Below are positions 33,765-41,916 of a DNA stretch of 41,916 bases, piece after piece. A program made the position numbers and the translations under genes. The stretch comes from RI-153 sp963721725 (GTDB lineage Bacteria; Chloroflexota; Anaerolineae; Caldilineales; Caldilineaceae). The DNA is taken from the NCBI GenBank assembly GCA_963721725.1, contig CAVRLX010000008.1, positions 1-41,916 of the forward strand. Direction: 5' to 3'. The notes beneath the pieces are model-generated. The model had not been told where the DNA came from, searched no databases, and saw only the letters and a program-made list of their open reading frames with translations. Numbering within the stretch: position 1 is the first letter of the stretch; each line of letters begins with the position of its first letter.

Positions 33765-35246
33765 TCACACAATTTGCGCGTCGTCGAGGCGCAACGGGAG
33801 ACGCAACTCTACCACCAGCCCGTGCTGATCCGTGCGGTTAAAGGAGCGACACTCACCGCCCGCTTCCCAGATCAGCGAGGATGCCATGGTCAGGCCCAAC
33901 CCCATACCCGGTACTTGACCGGTAAAGGTCTTTTCCACCTGATAATAGGGTGTCCACATACGTTCCAACTGTTCGGGGGGCAACCCGATGCCGTCATCCT
34001 GGACTTGGATAATGGCATGTTGGGAGTGACACTCCACGGTCACCTTAAGCTGCGGGCACTTGTGCGGATGGAACTTGACAGCATTTTCAAAGAGTTCGCG
34101 CAAAACCAGTTCCATGGCAATCTGCGAGATGGAAAGTTGCGCGTCCCCTGCACCCCGCGCATCCACCTGAATCTCCACAGGCAAGACGTGGGTGGAGAGA
34201 AACTTGATCAGATCAGGCAGTTGCGCCAACAAAAATCCGTCAGTCTCCGTTTGGGCCAACGACAACGAATCGACCACACTCAACACGCTCTGCACTTCGC
34301 GCTGGAGCCGTTCCGCCGACCGGTAGATCTCCTCCATGGTATCGACAACATCACCATCGAGATGGGCGATGCTCTCGGCTCCAATCTCGCGCAAGAGCAT
34401 CAAGTTGCCCATGTGCAACGCCAGCGGGGTACGCAGTTTGTGGTTCACCTGATATTGAAACGACCACATGACGCGCAAATTGCTGATCTGCTCGGTTACA
34501 TCTTGCAGCCGCAACATTTGCTCACCCATAGAGGTTTGCAACGGGTCGACCTGGAGCCAGAGCGTTTTGGTCTGGGCGGTTTCTGGGCGTACAAGATAGA
34601 GGCGACCATCGGGGATGCTCTGTTGTGTTTGCCACTGCTGCCAGCTTGCCTCTGGCTCAAATTGATAACGTTGCGCGGCCAGTGTGAGAAAATCCTGATC
34701 AAGCAGAGGATTGGGGGCCTTGCTCTTGTCGTGGCTGCCCCACAGATAAAGAACCGCTCTGGGGTTGGCGTACTGAATTTGCCCTTTGGCATCCAATACA
34801 ATGTAGCCTTCGTTGGCATGTTCCACGGCCCACTCAAAACGCAAGCGCTCGGCGTGCAAACGGCGATAGCGGTTGAGCCGCAAAATTGTCTTAATGCGTG
34901 TGCGCAGTTCGGTGCGGTCAAATGGTTTGGAGATAAAATCGTCGGCGCCAGCCTCAATGCCGACGAGCATAGAATCACGATCCCCCAGAGCTGTTAACAG
35001 AATTACCGGGATCTCGCGCAGCAGCGGATCGGCGCGCAACCGGCGGCAGACCTCGAAGCCATCCATTTCAGGCATCATTACATCGAGCAAAATTAAATCT
35101 GGTGGTTGTTTCACCGCCTGCGCCAGCGCCTCTGCGCCAGAGTTGGCAAAGGTCAGCGTGTACCCCTGGCGGCTCAACAATAGTTCCAGATTCTCGCGGC
35201 CCAAAGGGTTATCATCAACAATCAGTACAATATTACTCGATGGCAT
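33765..35246 (-). CDS. Response regulator fused to a PAS-type histidine kinase
   Basis: 493 residues. The N-terminal receiver domain (1-125) has Asp55 in LILLDVMMPEMDGFEV and a conserved Lys in ISKPFD. About 140-265 is a PAS-like domain (FEWAVEHANEGYIVLDAKGQ). The kinase H-box is VNHKLRTPL with His269. The ATPase part is LFENAVKFH, VQDDGIGLPPEQLERM and GMGLGLTMA. This is a reverse-order hybrid, REC first, that receives phosphate and also signals. It lies downstream of the LOV hybrid kinase on the same strand, so it may accept phosphate from it (inference). No DNA-binding output domain is encoded. Confidence 0.87.
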   Translation of the reverse strand: MPSSNIVLIVDDNPLGRENLELLLSRQGYTLTFANSGAEALAQAVKQPPDLILLDVMMPEMDGFEVCRRLRADPLLREIPVILLTALGDRDSMLVGIEAGADDFISKPFDRTELRTRIKTILRLNRYRRLHAERLRFEWAVEHANEGYIVLDAKGQIQYANPRAVLYLWGSHDKSKAPNPLLDQDFLTLAAQRYQFEPEASWQQWQTQQSIPDGRLYLVRPETAQTKTLWLQVDPLQTSMGEQMLRLQDVTEQISNLRVMWSFQYQVNHKLRTPLALHMGNLMLLREIGAESIAHLDGDVVDTMEEIYRSAERLQREVQSVLSVVDSLSLAQTETDGFLLAQLPDLIKFLSTHVLPVEIQVDARGAGDAQLSISQIAMELVLRELFENAVKFHPHKCPQLKVTVECHSQHAIIQVQDDGIGLPPEQLERMWTPYYQVEKTFTGQVPGMGLGLTMASSLIWEAGGECRSFNRTDQHGLVVELRLPLRLDDAQIV

Positions 35247-35268
35247 GGCTTTTGCTAACCCCAGTTGA

Positions 35269-35433
35269 TTAGTGCGTGGGTTTATCCAATAAGACCTCGA
35301 TCCGCTCCAACAACGAACGCAACCATAGAGGTTTCGTCATATATTCGTTGCGCAGAAGCACAGGCAGTTGATAGCCATTTATTGATGAGAATGTCACAGT
35401 CTCCTCGATATTTACCCGTGTAGCGTTATACAT
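35269..35433 (-). pseudogene. Short fragment resembling the C-terminal end of a receiver domain
   Basis: A 54-residue frame, ending NEYMTKPLWLRSLLERIEVL then LDKPTH. The KPLxLxxLLERIEVLL part matches the Lys-Pro and last helix of receiver domains. The first 20 residues (MYNATRVNIEETVTFSSING) do not match anything, and there is no clear ribosome binding site. It probably remains from a third response-regulator gene lost between the two kinases, or is chance. The gap to 35587 holds nothing else recognised. Confidence 0.35.
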
Positions 35434-35587
35434 GCAGTATTTATTGAGTCACAACTATGGACAAGAGTTGGCATGGTTTCGTAACCTTTATCATCTTAGC
35501 GCCATCTGCCTATCCATACAAAAGAGAAGCAAGGCTTAGCGAGAAAGCAGTTACAGGTCTTGCGACGCCCCTGGTTAGGTACAGCGT

Positions 35588-38365
35588 TTAATCCGCTACA
35601 ATCGACAAAGTTTGAATCAAGTCGTGCAGGGCTTTGAGAGAGACCGGTTTTGCCATATAAAAATCAGCCCCTGCTTCCAGCACATTAGCTTCATCACTAG
35701 GCATGGCAAGCGCGGTTAGAGCTACAATGGGGATCTGTTGCAAGCTCTCTGTGCGCCGGATAGCCTGGATTGTCTCTAGACCATCCATTACTGGCATTTG
35801 AATATCCATTAAAATAAGATCAGGGTGCAAGGCGGTGGCTTTTTCCAGTGCTTCCTGTCCGTTCCAGGCCACATCAATATGATACCCTTTGGCGCTCAGA
35901 TAATCACTCAGCATTTTCACGTTGGCGATGTTGTCCTCGGCCAATAAAATGTGCAATCCTGTAATGGGTGTGGGCGACATCTGGGGCGCAATCGTCGAAG
36001 TCGAATCTTGAGATCGCAGAGCGTTGCCACTTTCTGTGGGGATTTCATCCAACATTGAGCCATTTTGCATCTGGGGAGTGCGTCGCCATGGCAAAAGAAC
36101 CGTAAAGCGGCTGCCCTTGCCCTCTTCACTTTTCACCGAGACACTCCCGCCATGCAGTTCCACCATCCGATAGAGCAGCGACAGCCCCAGGCCGGTCCCC
36201 GGATATTGCCGCGAGAGGCTACTGTCGAGTTGGACAAATGGCTTAAAAAGTTTGTCCATGTGTTCATTGGCGATACCAATGCCTGTGTCCCACACAGTAA
36301 ACGCTACGCGATTATCCTCTATATTGCCTGTTATATCCAGGCCAATCGAACCGCCATCATGGGTAAATTTGACGGCATTGCTCAAAAGATTGGTCAAAAT
36401 CTGTTTCATACAACGGCCATCAGCGTCAATTACCTTCACCGCGGGATCTGTCTCCAAATGAACCTGGATGGACTTTTTGAGAGCAGTCTGCTTGATCAAG
36501 CGCACACAGGCTTCACCAATGGAAACCACGCTCACAGGTTCAATGTCCAACGTAAATTTGCCCGACTCGATCTTAGAAATATCCAGAATATCATTGATCA
36601 GCAGCAGTAAATGGCGACCACTCTCTTCAATATTCCGAATTGAACGAAGCTGTCTATCGTTCAAAAAGCCATAGATCTCTTCGGTTAATGCTTCAGAAAT
36701 ACCCAAAATGGCGTTGAGGGGCGTACGCAGTTCATGGCTCATGGCCGCCAGAAACTCATCTTTGGCGCGTGAAGCCCGCCCAAGTTCGCCATTGGCCAGC
36801 CGCAGTTCGTTATACGCCTGTTGCAACATGAACTGGGTCTGTTGACGATCGCTAATATCATCCTGGATGCCAATGAAATGGGTGAGCGTACCCTCGATGT
36901 CATAGATGGGCGAGACACTGAGTTCGTTCCAAAAGAGGGTGCCGTCTTTGCGATAATTGCGCAGCAAAACCTTGGCCTCGCGGCCTTCAGCAATGGCGGC
37001 GCGCAGTTCAGTCAACGCAGATTGGTCACGGTCATTCCCCTGTAAAAATCGACAATTTTTGCCCACAATCTCCTGGGCAGGGTATCCACTAATGGACTCA
37101 AAGGCTGGATTCACATACACAAGCGGCATATCAGGCAGACGTGCATCTACAATTGTCACACCATTACGGCTGGCAGCAATCGCACGATTGCGCAAGCGCA
37201 GCGTAGTTTCCACCCCTTCGCGCCGGAGTGCCATGGAAAGCACATTTGCTAAGGTTTCGACAAAGTGCCGATCTTCTTGGGTAAAAAGGCTATTCCCAGC
37301 GGGGTACCCCTCGATGACAGCCTGTATTTTGCCGTTTAGCCCCTGCACACCTACGCACATCCCGTCAGAAAAGTGATGATCGGGCCAGCCTTCTCCGGTT
37401 CGATCCCAAGCAATATTGGCCCAATCGGAAAGGATAAGCGACTGATTGTGCAAGAAGCAATGCCAGACCGGGCTGTTCGGTTGCAGCGGAATCACCGAGC
37501 CGATTTTCATAAGATTGCCATAATTCCCCTTCACAGTATCCAAAACCAGTGTGTTGGGTATATCATCTGCCACCTGCCAATAGGCACATCCGTCCAGGGG
37601 CAAGGTTTGCATTATGTGGCCCATAATCTCATCGACAAGTTCCTCACCACTCACACCGGCCAGTGCGCGCTGGCTAATCTCGGCCACAACAGCCTGTTGA
37701 CGAAGACGCACTTCAAGTTGGGACTGAGTTTGCTTGCGTTCATGAAGTTCAATTCTCGCAAGCAAAACCAATTTCTCCTCATATTTCAGCATATGCCGGG
37801 TTAGCTCAGTCAGCAATTTTGGATCCGGCAAAACAGGTGGAAAGTCCAGACGGGCGCGCCGCAAGTCAGCGGCCCGATCAGGTCGGTAATGTTCCACAAC
37901 TTTTTCTAAAAGATCAAGCACCTCATTGACAATCTCCGGCTCAAAGGTCCAAAACGTGGCAAACTGGCGGTCTTGTTCCTTATCGAAACGAGAGCCATAA
38001 TCCTGCCCACATAACACAACAGCCAGTTGGGCCGAAAGGATGCAGACGAACCATTCCTGGCGCAATGGATCATCACCCGTCAGAGTAACGTGGATGGTAC
38101 GTTCTTGGGAATCTTCGGCGGGCTGTTTGCCGGCAAAAATGCAGATCTGCTTGGCAACTTGGGCCAATGCCAGATAGCGTTCTGTCTCTTTGCGCCAATG
38201 CCCGCTCTCCTGAAAACCGGTGAAAAGCAGTGCCGGAATCTTCTCGCGCAGAATGATATCTTCCAATGTATGGGAAAGATGGACAAGCGTCATCTTGGTG
38301 CAATCAACCACTGGCAAGCGTTCCCCAAAGTGTTCCTGGAGATGCCGGAATAGAGAAAGATGCAT
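35588..38365 (-). CDS. DICT-GAF-LOV hybrid histidine kinase, probable blue-light sensor
   Basis: 925 residues, no membrane segments, so cytoplasmic. In order: a DICT sensory domain (1-165; LSHTLEDIILREKIPALLFTGF, FWTFEPEIVNEVLDLLEKV), a GAF-like domain (225-385), then a LOV domain (395-510). The LOV signature GKNCRFLQGNDRD puts the flavin-adduct Cys at 438; NYRKDGTLFWNEL and FIGIQDD complete the FMN pocket. Next come HisKA with His544 in MSHELRTPL, an HATPase (NLLSNAVKFT, DTGIGI, GTGLGLSLL), and a C-terminal receiver with Asp854 in LILMDIQMPVMDG. Blue light would form a Cys-flavin adduct and change kinase activity; phosphate could pass to the internal receiver or the neighbouring REC-kinase. 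All key residues are present, so function is likely. Confidence 0.88.
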   Translation of the reverse strand: MHLSLFRHLQEHFGERLPVVDCTKMTLVHLSHTLEDIILREKIPALLFTGFQESGHWRKETERYLALAQVAKQICIFAGKQPAEDSQERTIHVTLTGDDPLRQEWFVCILSAQLAVVLCGQDYGSRFDKEQDRQFATFWTFEPEIVNEVLDLLEKVVEHYRPDRAADLRRARLDFPPVLPDPKLLTELTRHMLKYEEKLVLLARIELHERKQTQSQLEVRLRQQAVVAEISQRALAGVSGEELVDEIMGHIMQTLPLDGCAYWQVADDIPNTLVLDTVKGNYGNLMKIGSVIPLQPNSPVWHCFLHNQSLILSDWANIAWDRTGEGWPDHHFSDGMCVGVQGLNGKIQAVIEGYPAGNSLFTQEDRHFVETLANVLSMALRREGVETTLRLRNRAIAASRNGVTIVDARLPDMPLVYVNPAFESISGYPAQEIVGKNCRFLQGNDRDQSALTELRAAIAEGREAKVLLRNYRKDGTLFWNELSVSPIYDIEGTLTHFIGIQDDISDRQQTQFMLQQAYNELRLANGELGRASRAKDEFLAAMSHELRTPLNAILGISEALTEEIYGFLNDRQLRSIRNIEESGRHLLLLINDILDISKIESGKFTLDIEPVSVVSIGEACVRLIKQTALKKSIQVHLETDPAVKVIDADGRCMKQILTNLLSNAVKFTHDGGSIGLDITGNIEDNRVAFTVWDTGIGIANEHMDKLFKPFVQLDSSLSRQYPGTGLGLSLLYRMVELHGGSVSVKSEEGKGSRFTVLLPWRRTPQMQNGSMLDEIPTESGNALRSQDSTSTIAPQMSPTPITGLHILLAEDNIANVKMLSDYLSAKGYHIDVAWNGQEALEKATALHPDLILMDIQMPVMDGLETIQAIRRTESLQQIPIVALTALAMPSDEANVLEAGADFYMAKPVSLKALHDLIQTLSIVAD

Positions 38366-38807
38366 AGCGGTTTTTATAGTTTCCTAGAATAGGTCCCATG
38401 CCACCAGGGCTTGCGCGATTAGCGAAAATTGCGGAATTCCTAGCAGAATTATAGGAGTCATAACAAGATCCCAGTGTATTCGAGATTTACATTATAGTAA
38501 ATCATATCATTTCTATTTTGCACAATTTATAAACATATCCTGTACAAAAATAAGGTAACAAAAAAGTGCACATCTGCTCTCAAGAAAAAGCGGATTCATA
38601 ATGACATGAACAGGATTGTCAGTAATTCTCCCGTTTTCTAGCCAAATGTATCCTTACGTATACTGCTTATCTATCCCTGCACTGTATCAAAATTGATCAC
38701 AAGCTCTTACAATGTCGCCATAAGCAGTCTAAACTATGGCAATAGAGTAGCCGTCCACTTCTTATTAAAAAATCTAATCAAAAGTTAATATCTATCTTGG
38801 AGGAAAA
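38366..38807. other. AT-rich intergenic region between the LOV kinase and the surface protein
   Basis: A divergent 442-base gap, much more AT-rich than the rest of the window (for example the stretch 38480-38560). It contains the small palindrome TTTAC-ATTATA-GTAAA at about 38487. The surface-protein ribosome binding site TTGGAGGAAAA stands at 38794-38804. No gene or confident promoter was recognised; it probably carries control elements for both genes. Confidence 0.5.
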
Positions 38808-41800
38808 ATGAGCTTCTTGCATTCCCCGCAAGTTCGCGCTACCCGTACTTGGTTGTTTTCGATTTTGATAGTCGGACTTATTCTAACAACCACTCTCTTA
38901 CCGTCTGGTCTGGATGGGTTTACATCCACGGCGATGGCGGCTCCTGAGCGTGGAAACATGTGCGCTGTTGCAGCCGGGGCCAGCGGCTCTGGCAGATGCG
39001 TTCATCAAACAGGACAAGCCCAACGAAAATAATGGTAATAAAGATGAGGTAGAGATAAAAGTTCAAGACAAAAAAGCAGAGCGGACACTGCTGCGCTTTG
39101 ATCTTTCCAGCCTGCCTGCCAGTGCAGTAATCCGCAGTGCGGTGTTGTCGCTCTATGTTAAAGATGCGAGGGGCGCCACCGCCACTATCAACGCCCATAA
39201 AGTGACCAATTCATGGACAGAAGAGGGCGTTACTTGGCAGTCGCGCGATCAGAATAACAATCAAGCGTGGTCCACTGCTGGCGGCGATTACGATACCACA
39301 ATAGTGGCTTCAGCGACGGTTACTGATACCAAAGAGATTTGGATAAACTGGGCTATCGGGGCGTTGGTCTCGGATCGGTATCAGAACCCGGCGTCTAACC
39401 ATGGGGTAATTCTGGTGGCAACGGCCCCAGACAAAGCTGAGAAAAAGTTTGTGAGCAGCGATAGCGGTGACGCCACGCTGCGGCCTAGGCTGCGCATCTG
39501 TTACGAGACTGAAATCTCGCTGGAACCCGACCGCGTAGGGACAGGGGTGGCCGGCCAAAGCAAAACCTATGCTCACATCGTACGCCGGTTGGGCATTGGC
39601 AACGCTGTCTTCAATTTGCGGGCAACCTCTAGCCAGGGCTGGACAGTGCAGATCTATGAAGATCAAAATGGCAACGGACAACGCGACCCAGAAGACCGCC
39701 CGATTAGTCAAACCCCTTCACTGGGACAGGACGCCACTTACCCAATCCTGGTGCGAATTCAGATTCCCACAGGTGTCGATCGGGGTACGCTGGATGTGAC
39801 GACCGTGAGCGCCGTTGCCCAATCGGGCAATGCGTCTGACACGGCGATAGATCGCACACGGGTGGGCGGTCTCATTGAGATTCAGCCACCGCGTGCAAGC
39901 CATGCAACGCCCGGGGCAACGGTCGCCTATGGGCATACGATTACAAATAATGGGGAAGCCCAACAGTGTGTGAATGTCAGCAATTCCAGCACGCAGGGGT
40001 GGACAGTACGGCTTTACCAAGACTTAAACCAGAACGGGGTGCATGAGACACAGAATCCCAATGAGCCGCCCATTAGCAATCCTATTTGCATTGCTCCTGG
40101 TCAATCCTATCCGTTGGTGGCAGAAGTAGCTATTCCCCAAAATGCGCCAGCGAAAACTAAAAATGAGACTGTGATCACGGCGGCCCTGCAAAACCAAGCA
40201 GATCAGCAATTCTCGGTGACCGATACCACCGAAGTGTACATTAACAACCCGCCAGTGGTTGATGGTCAGTTTGATGATGTATACAATTTTGCACCCCAGG
40301 GAGGCGTCGTTTGCTACAACTCTGGCGGTCAGCGCTTCGGCCAACTTGGCACTTACTATGATGTCAATGATGGCTCAGTCTATGTAACATTAGCCATTGA
40401 CAAGGATTTTGTTGACAATACCTATGGCGTCAACTCCGTGGGCTGGCCTAAGAACAACCACAGCTTTGGGGCGTTGGTTGGTTCGGACAAGGCACAGTTT
40501 TTAGCCTATGATGCCGATGGCAATCTGATTCTTGACTTTGAGGTGGACTATATCACCCAGAAGTCTGGCACGCCCTCTGGCTATGCCAGCCTGGGTGTGC
40601 AGGGTGGGGATGGCGGTGCAAACACGGGTCCCGAATCGGCAATTACGGAGTGGGGAAGTTCACTGGCCTACAATTTTAACAACACAGGCTATTGTGCTAA
40701 CGGGAATTGTACCGTGAACGGCGTTAACCTGTTCGAGAACTCACCCCCCACAAACGCGTTCTATCAAACGTCAGCCGCCTTCGATAAGTGGATATTTGAT
40801 GTTATTTATGAAGTGAAGCTAGACGCCAGTGCTTTCCAGCCCGCCGGGTTTGGCTCTGTGGAAATCCCATTTATCCACGCCTCACCCAGCAAGACAGGCA
40901 ACAATACGGTGGTTGCACAGCCCGGTGTTTGCCCTGGTGAAATTGGCGATGAAATCTGGTTTGATCTTGATGCCGACGGCGTTCGTGACAGTGGTGAGCA
41001 GGGCATCGACAATGTACAGGTTGAACTGTACCGGGATAATGGCGACGGTATCTTTAGCGCCGACACGGATACATTGGTGGGCACACAGACCACCAACAGC
41101 GGTGGCATGTACCTCTTCCAGGATCTGCAACCCAACGACTATTTTGTCAACGTGGTGAATTCCAGTGTGCCAGCGGGCAATGTTCTCACCACCTATAATG
41201 ATCCCACAGGCGTCATCAACCTCAACGAAGGCGAAAGCTATCTTAAGGCCGACTTTGGCTATGTCAATCAGGCCACGGTGGGTGATTTTGTGTGGCACGA
41301 TCAAAATGGCAACGGCATTCAGGATAATGGTGAACCGGGCATCAGCGGTGTCACCGTGAAACTCCTCAACAGTTCTGGCAATGTTGTTGCCACAACCACC
41401 ACCAATGTCAATGGCATTTACACCTTTGGCAATGTGGTGCCGGGCACCTACACAGTCGAATTTACAGCGCTCAGTGGCTATGCGCTCAGCCGGGCCAACG
41501 CAGGCAACAATGACGCCGCAGACAGCGACGCAGATCGCACCACAGGCCGCACATCTACATTCACACTCACCAACGGCCAAACAGACCTGACCAAAGATGC
41601 CGGCCTATATCGCCCTGGGGTGATCAATATCGACACGACCGCAAACCCCACAACGATTATCCCTGGCGGCAGTGTCACCTATAGCTATGTGGTGACCAAC
41701 AGCGGGCCAACACCGATCAGCAATGTGACGGTGAGCGATGACAAGTGCGCGCCAGTTAACTTTATCGGTGGTGATGCCAATAACAACGGTCAATTAGAGC

Positions 41801-41916
41801 CTGGGGAAACCTGGACTTACACGTGTACGACTACACTCAACCAGGACACCACCAACACCGGCACTGCCAACGGGCAAGACATTACAGGCGCGGCAGTGAG
41901 TGATACTGATACCGCT
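38808..41916 (+). CDS. Large surface protein (DNRLRE, NEW3-like, SdrD-B and DUF11-like domains), runs off the window
   Basis: The start has a signal peptide (WLFSILIVGLILTTTLLPSG, then FTSTAMAAPE) after GGAGG. Its frame ends at about 39030; the neighbouring frame, one extra base on, is open from about 38930 to the last base. It begins ADAFIKQDKPNENNGNKDEV, the start of a DNRLRE domain (39000-39510; LRFDLSSLPASAVIRSAVLS, TNSWTEEGVTW). Two NEW3-like beta domains follow (39515-39880, 39885-40240), each with QGWTVx(I/L)YxDxNxNG. A region of unknown type comes next, then two SdrD-B-like modules (GDEIWFDLDADGVRDSGEQG; GDFVWHDQNGNGIQDNGEPG) and a DUF11-like module at the end. It is probably a long adhesive or stalk-like exported protein. 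The break after the signal peptide looks like one inserted base. No anchor is seen within the window. Confidence 0.75.

Noticed and set aside
33586..33828. Possible 80-residue gene in the gap before the kinase terminus
   Set aside because: It overlaps the kinase 3' end, has no good ribosome binding site and Arg-rich random composition.
33774..34997. A 407-residue plus-strand ORF opposite the REC-PAS-kinase
   Set aside because: The kinase frame has all catalytic residues; the antisense frame has none.
1..41916. tRNA, rRNA or riboswitch candidates
   Set aside because: No cloverleaf with the GGTTC(A/G)A loop, no rRNA core sequence and no leader matching a known riboswitch was found by eye; a covariance-model scan could still find a short RNA.

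Overview
The window reads as a chromosomal segment of a filamentous-type Chloroflexota bacterium, most likely Anaerolineae or Caldilineae. This is an inference from gene content: a BTAD/AAA/TPR regulator, Rpn-type nuclease, Tat-lipoprotein sugar ABC system, SdrD-B/DUF11 surface protein, and many degenerate short-word repeats between and inside genes. No rRNA, tRNA, CRISPR array, prophage or intact transposase gene was seen.

Layout. 1-2.3 kb: C-terminal end of a sulfatase-like hydrolase, a YceI lipoprotein and mtnP. 2.3-3.0 kb: a decayed UPF0175/DUF3368 toxin-antitoxin pair. 3.2-6.1 kb: a zinc alcohol dehydrogenase and a frameshifted ThDP-dependent enzyme. 6.3-9.8 kb: a large BTAD-AAA-TPR regulator. 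10.0-11.9 kb (minus): queA and a class-I glutamine-amidotransferase-like hydrolase. 12.2-15.9 kb: a penicillin-acylase-family hydrolase and a PAP2 phosphatase. 15.9-17.0 kb (minus): a class V aminotransferase, divergent from 17.2-24.7 kb: a UvrD-like ATPase, a CysQ-type phosphatase, a glycosidase-like/triple-PGRP protein and scpA. An Rpn-family nuclease converges on scpA and overlaps its stop. 25.9-28.8 kb: a small ORF, an exported OsmC-OsmC-YdhR-YdhR fusion, and a DUF4242/DUF1059 pair closed by a strong hairpin. 28.9-33.3 kb (minus): a carbohydrate ABC operon (binding protein, two permeases, Gfo/Idh/MocA oxidoreductase). 33.8-38.4 kb (minus): a REC-PAS-kinase and a DICT-GAF-LOV hybrid kinase, a probable blue-light signalling locus. 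38.8 kb to the end: the start of a large surface protein.

Repeats. Three copies of a ~92-97 bp palindromic element lie at 471-567, 28154-28246 and 33415-33506. The last two have GTAAC ends and perfect 8-bp target duplications, as expected of a non-autonomous IS66-like MITE. A second repeat class (words such as CCAATCTCC, GACGATAGAC, TTGCGCCTCTGC, TGACAAGGTGACA) fills several intergenic gaps and is inserted in frame in at least four proteins, where it encodes peptides of the NLQSPIS type or a low-complexity linker.

Frame integrity. Seven single-base frame disruptions occur, in mtnP, the toxin (two), the antitoxin, the ThDP enzyme, the Gfo/Idh/MocA gene and the surface protein. Every one is in the sense of one extra base. 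That pattern suggests insertion-type sequencing errors for at least part of them, so these genes should not be called dead without read-level support.
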